Positions 25,530 through 37,920 of a DNA stretch of 64,000 nt are shown here, piece after piece. Where the stretch lies: positions 7,267,464 to 7,331,463 of the forward strand of contig CM057831.1 of NCBI GenBank assembly GCA_030068075.1. Reading direction: 5' to 3'. A program made the position numbers and the translations under genes. Numbering within the stretch: position 1 is the first letter of the stretch; each line of letters begins with the position of its first letter. The notes under the pieces were generated by a model. The model saw only the letters and a list, made by a program, of their open reading frames with translations. It was not told the DNA's origin and ran no database searches. Origin of the DNA: Paguma larvata (lineage: Eukaryota; Chordata; Mammalia; Carnivora; Viverridae).

Positions 25530-26010
25530 CCAACGTTTTTTCCATTTTGAGTTAATTTTTGTTTATGGTGTGAAGGAATGTTTGAGGATCATTTTTTTGC
25601 AGATGGATATACATGTGTTTTAGCCATTTATTACAAAGATAATTCGCCACTGAATTTCTTTGGCACTTCAATTGAAAATAAATTGACTCTGTATATTAAT
25701 GTCTGTTTCTGAACTATTTATTCTGTTCCACTGATTTATATATCTGCCTTTGTGCCAATACCATACTGTCTTAATTACTGTGGCTTTATAATAAGTCTTT
25801 AAAAAAGAAAAGTTTGTTTGAGAGGGAGTGAATGAGCAGGGAGGAGCAGAGAGAGAATCCCAAGCAGGCTCTGCACTATGAGTCAAGAACTATGGGATCA
25901 TGACCTGAGCCCAAATCAAGAGTCAGACGCTTAACTGACTGAGCTACCCAGGCACCACTATAATAAGTCTTGAGATCAGAAAGAATAAATCTTCCAACTG
26001 TGTCCATCTT
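25530..26010 (-). mobile_element. Old L1 ORF2 C-terminal fragment, antisense, split by a SINE
   Basis: 'tattctgttccactgattta' and 'ccaataccatactgtcttaa' followed by 'ttactgtggctttataataa' is the antisense of a well-conserved part of L1 ORF2. The SINE at 25,800-25,958 interrupts it. Confidence 0.7.
25800..25958 (-). mobile_element. CanSINE with TSD
   Basis: Antisense copy, 159 bp. The perfect 13-bp TSD tataataagtctt is at 25,787-25,799 and 25,959-25,971, inside L1 ORF2 sequence. Confidence 0.93.
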
Positions 26011-26079
26011 AAAAAAAATTCTATGTATTTCTAATTAAGTTAGAGTGCATTTTACTTAGGAGAATAGATAAGTTACACT

Positions 26080-26385
26080 TTGTATGTTCACACAGTAGAA
26101 TACATGCAGCTCTCAGAGGTCATGAATTAGACTTACATGTAGCAATGCGATTAGATGTCAAAGAATAATTGTGAATGAAAACATTAAAGCATTTATGTAA
26201 AGTGAAATAAATACACTAATACAATACTGTACGCCTTTCAAGGTCACATACATGCCTAAATGTATGTACTGAATAAAAACTGGAATGCTAAGAGGAGTAA
26301 TAGTATGTAATGGGTGACCATGGGAAAAAGGGAATGACAGTAAGGAGAATGAATGAAAAAAAAAGTAAAACAAAAGAATCTTCAC
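26080..26385 (+). mobile_element. Probable old L1 3' region
   Basis: Phrases such as 'gtagaatacatgcagctctc', 'aaagtgaaataaatacacta' and 'gggtgaccatgggaaaaagg' resemble the ORF2 end and 3'UTR of old L1M elements. A weak call. A 187-codon minus-strand ORF over 26,158-26,721 spans this and the next repeat and shows no family. Confidence 0.4.
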
Positions 26386-26389
26386 TGAT

Positions 26390-27230
26390 GGCCAAGTAGC
26401 CTGTGACAAATGGACTCTCCTTGAGATAACAATATCACCTCTCAACAAAATACTAAAAACAAGTACATGAAGACTGAAGAGTGAACAGGGGCAGGCAAAT
26501 TTTGAAAGATGAAACTTGGAAGAAGGAGCCACGAAAAGGCAAGTTTCCTGTTTCTGAAGCTTTAACCTGAAAACAGTTTCTGGAGAAGCATGGAGTAATG
26601 AAATGCAGTAGAAACCTACTATTTTTAAAATGGCTTCAACAATTTGAGAGCAGACTCTGCAGCAAGCACAGTCACTGAAAGAGGGTGATATCCCAGACCA
26701 GTAAGAACCAGAGAAGGGCATGCCTCAAATTGTGAGTATGAATGCTACTCAAATCTCTACTGATCCCCGAAGCATGCCTTTGGGGTAGACACAAAACGGT
26801 TTATACCTAAAGCCGAAAAAATTCAACGGAGATTTGAGGTACTTCCAACCACAGGTGAAACAGAATTTGCCAGTCCAAAAATATCAACACAATCTGAGGA
26901 GTAGAACAGAATCTAGGTCTCCATAAAGTAACTGTCACCGTGTCCAGGATACAATTCAAAATTACTCAGCACTGAAGGAACCAGAAATAATGTAACCATT
27001 CTCAAAAGACAATTAATGGAAGCCAACCCTTAGACAATCTAGATGTTGGAATGATCAGACAAGGACTTTGAGACAGCTATTACAACTATGCTCAATGAGG
27101 TAAAAACAACAACAACAACGTTGTAATGAATGGAAAAATAAAGAATCTCAGCAAAGAGAAATATTAAAGAACCAAACAGAATCACAACAGAACAAAACAG
27201 TATCTGAAATAAAAATATACTCCTTAATCC
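26390..27230 (+). mobile_element. Old L1 leader/ORF1 region
   Basis: 'ctagatgttggaatgatcag' and 'acaaggactttgagacagct' followed by 'atgctcaatgaggtaaaaac' match the start of ORF1 of L1M-type elements, preceded by about 600 bp of decayed leader. A short (aac)n run is at 27,104-27,118. Confidence 0.6.
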
Positions 27231-28255
27231 ACTTTACTAAATTGCTTCCCTACATCTTAGTGTTTCTCTATTAGATCAAGGTTATGCATATCAGTTGTAT
27301 TCAGATCTTATAAAACAAACAGACCTAAAATTAATAAGTGTATATAAGTCTCTGAAAGATATAATTTCCCACTATGGCTGTGGCTAGATCAATTTTAGCT
27401 TATAATTCTGACGGTGTTTGCTTTTGTATATTGAGTTTTTTTGCTAGGATCATCTAAATGTGTGATTATTACATATTTTTTGTAGATTGTTTCTTATAAA
27501 TAAGCATAAAATGAGATGTTACATGTCTTGTCTTTGCTTTTTAACATCAATAATTTATGCCAGAAGTCAATGGTGTAAAATGTTTAAGAAACTCAAAGGA
27601 AGAAATAAAAGCCAGAAATTTTATAGTAAGACAATGTGACTTTCAATTTAAAAAGCACAAATTCTTATAACACATTAAAATTCAGAAACTATTTCCCCTG
27701 AGGTCTTTGCTAAGGAATTTCTTAAACAGCACACAACCAAAGTGACTGCAGAGTTTGATATAACAATTTGAGTTGGCAAAAAAATATATATTTACTTACA
27801 GAAATCTAAATAATGATTACATGGTATAGTATATGGTATATAATGTAATTCTGATAATGTAATTACAGTAAAACTATAAAAAAAGTTGGGAGAATGGGAA
27901 GAGATGGAAAAAGTAGATTTAATTGAAATAAAAGGATATTACTTCAAGTCCGATAAGGAGGAGTCAAGGTTGGGACAAATGATGTTACTAGCTAACTTCT
28001 ATATTGTTGATGGTAAGGGTCCAATAGACATTAACCAAGTGACAAAAAAAGAGGGTTATACACAAGGATTAGAATAAAAGTAACCAGTATAACAAAACTA
28101 TAAACATCACTAAGTAACACAAAAATATTCAAAAATAAAAGATCAAATATATATATATATATATAATTATACCATAAAACAATGCTGAAATTGGCACTGA
28201 ACATATCAGTTACATCAATAAATATAAATTGATTTATCCTAACTAAAAACAATTT
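27231..28255. other. Unassigned AT-rich stretch
   Basis: No gene or nameable repeat is visible. An (AT)n microsatellite lies at 28,147-28,165. Confidence 0.45.
28147..28165. repeat. (AT)n microsatellite
   Basis: Uninterrupted alternating A/T run of 19 bp. Confidence 0.9.
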
Positions 28256-29470
28256 TCAGATTCAGAAGGGATTAATATCCAAAATATATGAAGAACTTCT
28301 ACAACTCAACATCAAAAACAATCTGATTCAAGAATAGGCACAAGACCTGAATAGACATTTTTCTAAGAAGACCTACATATGGCCTATTAGACCCATGAAA
28401 AGATGATATCACTGTCACAGAAATGTAAATTAAAACCACAATGAGGTATTACCTTACACCTGTCAGAATGGCTAAAGTAAAAACAAAAAACAAAAAACAC
28501 AAGAAATAACTATAGAAAAAAGCATGTTCATGCATATTGGTGGGAATGTAAATAGTACAGCTACTGTGCAAAGTAGTATGGGGGTTTCTCAAAACATTAA
28601 AAATAGAAATACCATATGATCCAATAATTCCACTGAGTATTTACCCAAAGAAAATTAAAGCATTAATTCAACAAGATATATGCCCCCCATGTTTGACAGC
28701 ATTATTTACAATAGCCAAGATATAGAAGCAACCCAAGTGTCAATAGATAAAAGAATGGATAAAGAAGATGTCACAGGGGCGCCTGGGTGGCTCAGTTGGG
28801 TAAGCGGCCGACTTCGGCTCAGGTCATGATCTCACGGTCTCTGAGTTCGAGCCCCGCGCCAGGTTCTGTGCTGATGGCTCGGAGCCTGGAGCCTGCTTCG
28901 GATTCTGTGTCTGCCTCTCTCTCTGCCCTTCTCCTGCTCATGCTCTGTCTTTCTGTCTCTCAAAAATAAATAAATGTTAAAAAAATTTTTAAAAAACATT
29001 AAAAAAAAAGATGTCACACATATACACACACGCACATACACTGGAATATTATGCAGCCATAAAACAGGATAAGATTTTGCCATTTGCAACAACATGGGTG
29101 GACCTAGGGTATTATGCTAAGTGAAATAAGTAAGACTCAGACAAATAATATGGTTTCACTTATATGTAATACCTAAAAAAAAAAAACCAAAACCAATAAA
29201 CAAAAAGCAGAATCAGATGTATAAATACGGAGAACTACCAGGGAAGGGGGTAAAGGAATGAGCAAGTGGGTCAAGGGGAGTGGAGGATACAGGCTTTCAG
29301 TTATGGAATGAATAAGAGGTGTATCGTCAATGCTATTGTAATAGGACTGTATGGTGACAGATGCTAGCTACACTTGTGGCGAGCACAGCATAATGTAAAG
29401 AAATGTAGAATCACTGTTGTACACCTGAAACTAATGTAATATTGTGTGTCAACTAAAATTAAAAAAAACA
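28256..29470 (+). mobile_element. L1 ORF2 end and 3'UTR (intermediate age)
   Basis: ORF2 C-terminal sequence begins at 28,256 ('agggattaatatccaaaata'), passes 'tattggtgggaatgtaaata' and 'tttgccatttgcaacaacat', and continues into a 3'UTR ending 'ctaatgtaatattgtgtgtc' and an A-tail at 29,460. It is split by a SINE at 28,776-29,007. The 3' end is unlike the two younger types in this window. Confidence 0.88.
28776..29007 (+). mobile_element. CanSINE, near-consensus, with TSD
   Basis: Full-length plus copy: ggggcgcctgggtggctcag, 'gagttcgagccccg', CT tract, A-rich tail. The perfect 11-bp TSD aagatgtcaca is at 28,765-28,775 and 29,008-29,018. Inserted in L1 ORF2 sequence. Confidence 0.97.
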
Positions 29471-29821
29471 CCCTATTATCAGATTGTTTAACAAAGTAAA
29501 ATCCAATACTATGGTCCATATAAGACAAACTTAAGGATTTAGAAAGAGTTAAAAAAAAGAGTGATACTTAATAATGAGAGATTGAACATTTTCTTCCAAG
29601 ACAGAAAACAGGAAAGAATGCGCTCTTTTGGGTCCAAGAGTGCAATTAAAAAAAAAAGAGAGAGAATACACAAATTGGAAAGGAAGAAATAAAACTGTTT
29701 ACAAATGACACGGTTATTCTATGTTAGAAAAAAAAAAAACCACCACCAAAGAATCTACATAAATATTGGAACAAGTGAATACAGCATGGTGAGAGAATAT
29801 AAAAGTCAAGATATATAATCA

Positions 29822-30015
29822 GGGTGCCCTGGTGGCTCAGTCAGTTAAGTGTCTGACTTCAGCCCAGATCATGACCTTGTGAGTTCGAGCCCCGCATCGG
29901 GCTCTATGCTAACAGCTCAGAGCCTGGAGCCTGCTTTTGATTCTGTGTCTCTCTCTCTCACTACCCCTCCCCATGCTCATGCTCTGTCTCTTTCCCTCAA
30001 AAATAAACAAACGTT
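29822..30015 (+). mobile_element. CanSINE
   Basis: Plus copy starting gggtgccctggtggctcagt, with 'gagttcgagccccgcatcgg', 'agagcctggagcctgctttt' and an aaaaataaacaaacg tail. No clear TSD. Confidence 0.93.
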
Positions 30016-30215
30016 AAAACAATTTGTTTTTAAAAGATAGAAAATTTGTTTTCCTATATACTAGTATTAACGATTAGAATTTGAAGTAAAAAATACCATT
30101 TACAATAGCACCAAAAAATATGAAGTATTTGGGTATAAAGCTAAAAAATATATACAGCATCTGTATGTAGAACTACAATACAGATGGAAGAAATAAAAAA
30201 GTTCTAAATATTCCA

Positions 30216-30446
30216 TTGTATAGGGGGACTTTGAGAGAGTTAAGAGAAAACTAGGGGAGGGGAGGAGGGGAAGAGGGGAAAGAAAAAAGGCACAGAGAGG
30301 GAGAACAAAACATAAGAGACTCTTAAATACTAAGAACAAACCAAGGGTTGAGGAGGGTATGGGAGGGGGTAGAGGGGGTGACGGGCACGGGTTGGGATGA
30401 GCACTGCGTGTTGTATGGAATCCAATTTGACAATAAAATAATTTTA
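30216..30446 (+). mobile_element. 5'-truncated L1 3' end, second 3'-end type
   Basis: About 230 bp of L1 3'UTR with its G-rich tract, ending 'gttgtatggaatccaatttg' then 'acaataaaataatttt'. The near-duplicate flanks aaaaagttctaaatattcca and aaaagttctatagatattcc (30,196-30,215 and about 30,447-30,468) are a TSD with a 2-3 base difference. Confidence 0.9.
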
Positions 30447-31630
30447 AAAAAAGTTCTATAGATATTCCAAGGTCATGGGTTGAAAGTCTCAATATTGTTA
30501 CATCTATTCTTTCCAACTTGATCTATTGATTCAGTGTAAACTTAATCAAATCTCGGAAAGTTGCTTTGTAAATAATGACAAACTGATTCTAAGATGTGTA
30601 CAGAAAGGCAAAGGGGTTAGTAGAGCCAGCCTAGTTTAAAAAAAAAAAAAAAGTTGAAAGATTCCCATTACCCTATTTCAAGTCCTACTGTTACAAAGCT
30701 ACCATTATCAAACAATGTGGTATTGGTTAAGAATGGACACACTGTAGGGAACGGAATTGAGAGCCCAAAATTAAGCTTATATAGGAATTCTGGGGAAGAT
30801 TGTATAAGAAGAATCCGAAACTCACTTTGCTCCATGGATACAACTAGATAACACTCACATCAGTGTAAATAACCCCCCAAATGACCCAAAGACTGGCAGA
30901 ACAAACTCCACTACTAACTGTAGAGAAGAGGCCACAGTGGAGAGAGTAGGAGGAGTGGAGACATGGTGGGGAGCTAAACCAACAGTGGGAATGAACTGGG
31001 ACACAGGGAAAAGAAACACTGGGAAGCCCTTAGGGGGAAGAAGAATCCCACAGCATTTGGCTTTGAAAACTAGAGGGGCTGAATTTTGTGAGTTTTTATA
31101 ACCAGCAGGACTTAAAGCCTGAAACTTAAAAGTCAGTGGGCTTTTCTCTAGGAGAGCCAGGAGGGCCATAGAAAGCTAAGTCCCCATGCTTGCAGAGATA
31201 GCAGGACAAACAGTCTGGGGAGATACAGAATAAAGAAGCATTTTGAACAATGTCTGGGGTACATGGGAGGGAGAGTTATTTACTAATGTCAGAGCATGTC
31301 CTGGAGGGGTAGCGTTCTCTGAGGGACTTGACTAGGAAAAAAGATCTGGCAGTTGCCATCTCCCTCCCCTGCCCCTCGGCATAAACACATGGCCATCTTC
31401 GGGAATCATAATGGCATGGACATTCACCACTTAACCTGTTTACATTTTGCCATGCCCCCTCAAGCCAGGACTGCCTCAGTCCTGAGGCTGTGGGTCCCCT
31501 TCCCCAGAAGATTGGTGGTGGGTGCAAACCTTGCCAACACTCTGTCTTCTGACTTTGTGAGGCCTTGGTCTGGTGTTGGTGGCCAGTTAACTGTGGAGGA
31601 TACAGACACTGATACAGAGAATCAGACAAA

Positions 31631-32460
31631 ATGAAGAGACAGAGGACTATGTCTCAAATGAAAGAACAGGAAAAAAAATTACAACAAGAGACCTAAGCAA
31701 AATGAAGAAAGGTAATATGCCTGATAGAGAATTTAATAATCATAAAGATACTCAAGAAAGGAGTGGAAGGGCATCAGTGAAATTCTTAACAAAGAGATTA
31801 AAAAAGAACCAGATTGAACACAGTAATTGAAATTAAAAATACACTAGATGGAATAAACAGCAGACTAGAAGCAGTAGAAGAACAAATCACTAACCTGGAG
31901 GATAGAGTAATGGAAACTAATCAAGCTGAGCAGGCGAGGATCGAAGTATGCAAAATGAGAGCAGACTTATGGAACACAGTGACTATGTCAAACATAATAA
32001 CATTTGCAAAATAGGGATCTCATAAGAAGAAGAGAGAGAAAAAGGGGCAAAAAATATATATGAAGAAATAATAGCTGAAAACTTCTCAAATGCGGAGAAG
32101 GAATTGGAAATGGAAATTCAAAAGCAGGAGGTAGAGAGATCACCCTACAAAATCAACCCTAGGAGGTCCATACAAAGGCACAGAGTAATTAAAATGGCAA
32201 AAAGTAAAGAATTTTAAAAGCAGCAAGAGAGAAGAAAACAGTTACATACAAGGGGACCCCATAAACCTATCAGCAGATTTTTGAATAGAAACTTTGCAGG
32301 CCAGAAGGGAGTGGAATATAGTCAAAGTGCTGAAAGGAAAAAATGTGCAGCCAAAAATGCTCTATCCAAAAAGACTATCATTCAGATTAGAAAGATAGAG
32401 TCTCTCTATAGGAGCCCATGACCAATAAACTAGACCTATAAAAAATGTTAAAGGGGATGA
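31631..32460 (+). pseudogene. L1 ORF1 remnant
   Basis: Starts at ATG 31,631 (MKRQRTMSQMKEQEK). The coiled-coil part is readable around 31,814-31,960 (NTLDGINSRLEAVEEQITNL), then the RNA-binding region ('acaaaatcaaccctaggagg', 'gcaggccagaagggagtgga'). Several stops and frameshifts are present, so no protein is possible. Confidence 0.85.
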
Positions 32461-34086
32461 TGTGAGTGGAAAGAGAAAAACATAAGTAAGAATAAGAAAA
32501 ATAGGAAGCACGAAAGCAGTAAAAATAAGAATATCTGTAAACCTCAACCAAGGGACTCACAATACAAAAGCATGTAAAGTATGACACTATAGACCTATAG
32601 TGGGGAGGAATAAAGAATGAGTTCAAACTTAAGTGACCATCTACTTAATATAGACTGGTATATACCAAAGACATTATATATAAATGTAGTGGTAACCACA
32701 AATCAAAACCAGTAACAGATATGCAAAAAATACAGAGAAAGGAATCCAAATACATCCCCCTAAAGAAAGCCAATTTATGGTGAGAAAGAAATCAAGGGAA
32801 GAAAGGAACAGAGAAGAACTACAAAAATAATGACAAAACAAATAACAAAATGGCAATAAATATATACCTATTAATCTTTACTTTGAATGTAAATGGACTA
32901 ATGATCCAATCAAAATATGTAAAGTGATGGCATGGATAAAAAAAAAACAACAGCCTTCTACATGTGGCCTACAAGAGATTCGTTTCAGACCTAAAGACAC
33001 ATTGAAATTGAAAATAAGGGGATGGAGAAACAGCGATCATACAAATAAGTCTGAAAAGAAAGTTGGGGTAGCAATATATATATCAGACAAAATACAGTTT
33101 AAAACGAAGACTTTGAGACAAAGAAGGACTCTATATAATCATTAAGGAGATCATACAAGAAGAGGACATAACAAGTGTAAATGTACATCCAACATGGAAG
33201 CACCCAAATACATCAAACGGTTAAAAACAAACATAAAGGAACTCACTGATAATAATACAATAACAGTAGGGAACTTTAACACTCCACTTACATCAATGGA
33301 TAGATCATCTAAACAGAATATCAACAAAGAAACAGTGGCTTTGAATGACATACTGGACCAGAAGGATTTAATAGATATATTCAGAAGATCCATCCTAAAA
33401 TAGCAGAATACACATTTTCAAGTACTCATGGACATTCCTCAGAAAAGATCATATATTAGGCCACAAGACACATCTTAACAGATTCCAAAATATCAAAGTT
33501 ATACCATGGATCTTTTCTGACAACACAATGAAACTAGAAATCATCCATAAGAAAAAGTCTGGAAAGAGCACAAACACATGGAGGTGGTTAAGTAATATGC
33601 TACTAAGCAATGAATGGTCAACCAAGAAATAAATTGATAGCAATACAGGCCTACATGAAGAAGCAAGAAAAATCTCAAATAACTTAACCTTATACCTAAA
33701 GGAGCTAGAAGATGATCAAACAAAACCCAGAAGAAAAGGAATGAAATAATAAAAGATTAGAACAGAAATAAATGATATAGAAACAGAAAAACAAAAAGAA
33801 CAAATAAATAACCAAACTTGTTCTTTGAAAGGATAAGCAAAACTCATAAACCTCTAGCCAGACTCTTCAACAAATCAGAGACAGGACTCAAAGTCATAAA
33901 GAGGAGAATCAGCCACTAACACCACAGAAATACAAAGGATTTTAAGAGGATATTATGAAAATTATATGCCAACTAGTGGGACAACTTTGAAGAAAATAAA
34001 TTCCTAGAAATATACAACCTACCCTAACTGAAGTAGGAGAAAATACAAAATTTGAACAGACTGGTTACCAGCAATGAAACTGAATC

Positions 34087-34127
<41 letters not shown>
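34087..34127. repeat. (AAT)n microsatellite in L1 ORF2
   Basis: A pure AAT/ATA run of 41 bp (about 13.7 units) expanded from an AT-rich codon run just upstream of the RT 'PDDF' motif. It reads as poly-Ile in one frame. Confidence 0.97.
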
Positions 34128-34128
<1 letters not shown>

Positions 34129-35261
34129 CCTCCCAACAAACAACGGTCTAAGACCAGATGACTTCACAGGTGAATTCTACCAAACATTTAAAGAAGAATT
34201 AATAGCTATTCTTCTTAAACTTTTCCAAAAAATAGAAGAGGAAGGAAAACTTCCAAATTCATTCTATGAGGTCAGCATTACCCAGATACCAAAACCAGAT
34301 AAAGACACCACTAAGAGAGAGGAATACAGGCCAATATCTCTGAAGAACATAAATGCAAAAATCCTCAACAAAACCTTAGCAAACTGAATCTAGCAATACA
34401 TTGAAAAAATCATTTACCATGATCAAGTGTTTTATTCCTAGGAGGCACGGATGGTTCAGTATTCACAAAGAAATTAATATGGTACGTCACATCGATAAGA
34501 GAAAAAGTGATATGATCATTTCTATAGATGCAGAAAAAGCATTTGACAAAGTACAACATCCAAGATAAAAAAAAAAACCCTCAACAAAGTAAGTTTAGAG
34601 GGCACATATCTCAACATAATAAAGATCTTATATGATAGACCCTCAGCTATCATCATACTCAACAGGGAAACTAAAAGCATTTCCTCTAAGGTCAGGAACA
34701 AGAGAATGGTGTTCACTCTTACCACTTTTATTCAATACAGTACAATACAGTACAGTACAATAGAAGTCCTAGCCACAGAAATCAAACAAAAAATAAATAA
34801 AACGAATCCAAATTGGTTAGGAAGAAGTAAAACTTTCACTGTTTGCAGATGACATGATACTATATATAGAAACCCCAAATCTACTAGAACTCAGGTCTCA
34901 GGATACAAAATCAATATATAGACATCTGTTGCATTTCTGTACACTAATAATGAAGCAGCAGAAAGAGAAATTGAGAAAAGAATTCCATGTACAATTGCAC
35001 CAAAAATAAAATACCTAGAAATAAACATAAAGAGATGAAAGACCTGTACTCTGAAAACTATAAAAGCCCGATAAAAGAAATTGAGGATGACACAAAGCAA
35101 TGGCAAGACATTTCATACTCATGGACGGGAAGAGCAAATATTAAAATATCTATACCAGCCCAAGCAATCTACAGATTTAATGCGATCCCTCTCAAAATAT
35201 CAACAGCATTTTTCAGAGAATTAGAACAAATAATCCTGAATTTTAAAGGTTTTTTTGTTTT

Positions 35262-35464
35262 GTTTTTGTTTTTTTGCGAGACAGGGAGATAGAGGGACAG
35301 AGCCTGCACAAGTGCGGGAGAGGCAGAGGAAGGAGGAGACAGAGAATCTTAAGCAGGCTGTATGCCCAACACGGAGCCCAACGCAGGGCTCGATATCATA
35401 GTTATGAGATCATGACCTGAGCTGAAAGCAAGAGTCAGATGCTTAAGCCACCCAGGCACCACTG
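35262..35464 (-). mobile_element. CanSINE (diverged)
   Basis: Antisense copy with long T-rich tail (35,251-35,274), 'gagacagagaatcttaagca', 'gagatcatgacctgagctga' and a shortened head 'gccacccaggcacc'. Confidence 0.9.
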
Positions 35465-35466
35465 AA

Positions 35467-35516
35467 GTTTTTTATTTAAATTCTATTTAGTTAACATACA
35501 GTCTAGTATTAGTTTC
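35467..35516 (-). mobile_element. 50-bp L1 3'-end piece, antisense
   Basis: 'ttctatttagttaacataca' and 'gtctagtattagtttca' match the carnivore L1 3'UTR seen at 24,450. With the adjacent SINE it sits between host flanks aatcctgaatttt (about 35,239) and aatcttaaaattt (35,520), a possible TSD. This suggests a tiny L1 insertion whose tail was then hit by the SINE. Confidence 0.6.
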
Positions 35517-36147
35517 ATCAATCTTAAAATTTGTATGAAACCACAATAGACCGCGAAGAGCCAAAGAAATTTTGATAAAGAAAAAACTGGAGATAATAGA
35601 ATTCCAGACTTAAAGTTATATTACCAAGCTCTAGAAATCAAAATGGTATAGTACTGGTACAGAAAAAGACCCATAGATCAATGGAACAGAATAGAAATGC
35701 AAGAAATAAACCTAAACTATATAGTCAATCTTCAGCAAAGGAGACAAGAATATAAAATGGGAAAAGACAATCTTTCTAGCAAATAGTGTTGGGAAAACTG
35801 TATAGCTACATGCAAAGGAATGAAACTCAACCTCTTTCTTATGCCATACACAAAGCTTAACTCAAAATGCATTAAAGACCTAAATGTGAGACCTGAAACC
35901 ATAAAATTCCTAGAAGCGCACAGGCAGAAATTTCTCTGACATTGGCTGTCACATCTTTCGAGATATGAATACTGAGGCAAGGGAACCAAAAGCAAAAGTA
36001 AACTATTGGGACTTCATGAAAATAAAAGGCTTCTGTACAGCAAAGGAACACCAACAAAACTAAAAGACAACCTACTGAGTGAGAGAAGATATTTGCAAAT
36101 GACATAACCACTAAAAGGTTAGCGTATCCAAAATATATTAAAAAACA

Positions 36148-36303
36148 TAAGAGACTCTCAAAGACTAAGAACAAACTGAGGGTGAGGGAGATGGGGGGGG
36201 GAGAGGGGGTGATGGGCATTAAAAAAGGGCACATGTTGGGATGAACACTGGGTGTTTTATGTAAACCAATTTGAAAATAAACTATTTTAAATTAAAAAAA
36301 AAA
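36148..36303 (+). mobile_element. 5'-truncated L1 3' end (156 bp)
   Basis: Starts 'cataagagactctcaaagac', passes a G-rich tract and ends 'gaaaataaactatttt' plus an A-tail. It interrupts ORF2 of the host L1 exactly at 'ttaaaaaac/aaaaactt'; host sequence resumes with 'caattacaaaatgggcagaa'. The 3' end is of the 'gaaaataaa' type. Confidence 0.92.
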
Positions 36304-37110
36304 AAACTTAACACCAAAAAAACAATCCAATTACAAAATGGGCAGAATAGATGAACAGATATTTCTCCAAAGAATTCATCCAGACGGCCAACAGACACAT
36401 GAAATGATGCTCAACACCACTTATCATCAGGGAAATGCAAATCAAAACCACAATGAAATATCACCTTACACCAATCAGAATGACTAAAATCAACAACTCG
36501 AGAGAGAACAAATGTTAGCAAGGATATGGTGAAGAAGGAACCTTCGTGCACCGTTGATGGTAATGCCAACTGGGTCAGTTGCTGTGGGAGACAGAATGGA
36601 GGCTCCTCAAAAAATTAAAAATAGAACTACCCTATGATTTAGCAATCACATTACTGGGTATTTACCCAAAGAACATGAAAACACTAATTCAAAGGGATAT
36701 ATGCTTCCCTGTGTTTACTGCAGCATTATTTACAATAGCCGCATTATGGAGGTAGCCCGAGTGTCCATCCATAGATGAATGGATAAAGAAGTGGTGTATG
36801 TGTACACACACAGACACACAGAAATGGAAAATTATTCAGTTGTGAAAAAGAATGAAATGTTGCCATTTGCGACAACATGCATGGATCTAAAGAGTGTAAC
36901 AGTAAGTGAAGTAAATCAGAGAAAGACGAATACCATATGATTTCACTCATATGTAGAATTTAAGAAACAAAACAAACTAACAAAGGAAAAAAAAAAAGAT
37001 AAACCCCAAAATAGACTCTTAACTATAGACAAGAGAGGGTTACCAGAGGTGGGGAGGGGGGTGTTGGGATAGGTAAAATAGGTAAATGGGATTAAGAATA
37101 TACTTATCTT

Positions 37111-37307
37111 GGGGCACCTGGCTGGCTCAGTTGTTTAAGCATCTGACTTCAGGCTCAGGTCATGATCTCACAGTTTGTGAGTTCAAACCCCATGTGGGGC
37201 TCTGTGCTGACAGCTCAGAGACTGGAGCCTGCCTCGAATTCTGTGTCTCCCTCTCTCTCTACCACACCCCGACTTGTTCTCTTCCCAAAAATAAACAACA
37301 GTGAAAA
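37111..37307 (+). mobile_element. CanSINE with TSD
   Basis: Plus copy ggggcacctggctggctcag through a CT tract and short tail. TSD is agaatatacttatc (37,095-37,108) and agagtatacttatc (37,308-37,321). Inserted in the 3'UTR of the L1 at 30.8 kb. Confidence 0.95.
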
Positions 37308-37429
37308 AGAGTATACTTATCCTGGTGAAAATTGCGTAATATATGAAATTGTTTAATTGATATATGGTACACCTGAAAGTAATATAATTGTATGCTAACT
37401 ACGCTTGAGTTTAAAAAATATAAATTTAT

Positions 37430-37920
37430 GCAAATATCAACTTATACAAATACCATCAATGAATATTTGACAAAGGCAACGTAATGGGAAAATGACAGGC
37501 TTTTGAACAAGTAGTGCTGAAACAATTAGATGTCCACCAGCAAATAATGAGCCTAGATATGACCTCCTAATTTGCATATTTATCAACTGATTTGAAAACT
37601 TATCCACATGAATACCTCCACATTAATGTTTATTGCAGCTTTATTCGTGATTGCCAAAAACTGAAAGCAACCAAGAATTCCTTCAATAGGTGAAGGGATA
37701 AAAAATTGTAGTGCAGTCATACAGTGGAAAATTATTCAGCAATTAAAAAGAGGGATCAGTTCATGTAAGAACGTGGATGAAACTTAAATATTGCTAAGTG
37801 AAAAAAGGCTATACACTGTATGGTTGCATTAATAAGACATTCTGAAAAAAATACTATAAAATGGAAAAGTATCAGTTATTTACAAGGGTTAGAGGAGGGG
37901 TTAAACAGATGAAGCACAGG
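37430..37920 (+). mobile_element. Old L1 ORF2 C-terminal fragment
   Basis: 'acattaatgtttattgcagc', 'acagtggaaaattattcagc' and 'atggatgaaacttaaatatt' in order are the ORF2 end of old L1. Confidence 0.72.

Larger units (their letters stand above)
29600..30800 (+). mobile_element. Old L1 ORF2 fragment, broken by a SINE and an L1 end
   Basis: RT-domain blocks 'tggaaaggaagaaataaaac' (29,678), 'catttacaatagcaccaaaa' (30,097) and 'aatgtggtattggttaagaa' (30,713) are in L1 order. The piece stops where the next L1's 5' end begins near 30,803. Confidence 0.7.
32868..36965 (+). pseudogene. L1 ORF2 remnant with FADD still readable
   Basis: Endonuclease start near 32,880 ('ctttgaatgtaaatggacta'), RT blocks [19 protein letters not shown] (34,145 onward) and [10 protein letters not shown]. 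The catalytic FADD codons are intact at 34,842-34,853 ('tttgcagatgac'). The frame is destroyed by many stops, an AAT expansion at 34,087-34,127, a SINE and an L1 insertion. Confidence 0.9.
30803..37425 (+). mobile_element. Near full-length L1 of intermediate age, inactive
   Basis: It begins at its 5'UTR (30,803 to about 31,630, sharing leader blocks with the minus-strand L1 at 1-1415). ORF1 follows to about 32,460, a long spacer of ~400 bp to about 32,868, then ORF2 to about 36,965, and a 3'UTR ending 'tatgctaactacgcttgagt' before an A-rich tail at 37,413. Later insertions inside it are a SINE with a short L1 piece (35,262-35,516), an L1 end (36,148-36,303) and a SINE (37,111-37,307). No ORF is intact. 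Confidence 0.93.

Noticed and set aside
26158..26721. 187-codon minus-strand ORF
   Set aside because: Lies across decayed L1-like sequence, has no recognisable domain, and is within what chance allows for 64 kb of low-stop sequence.
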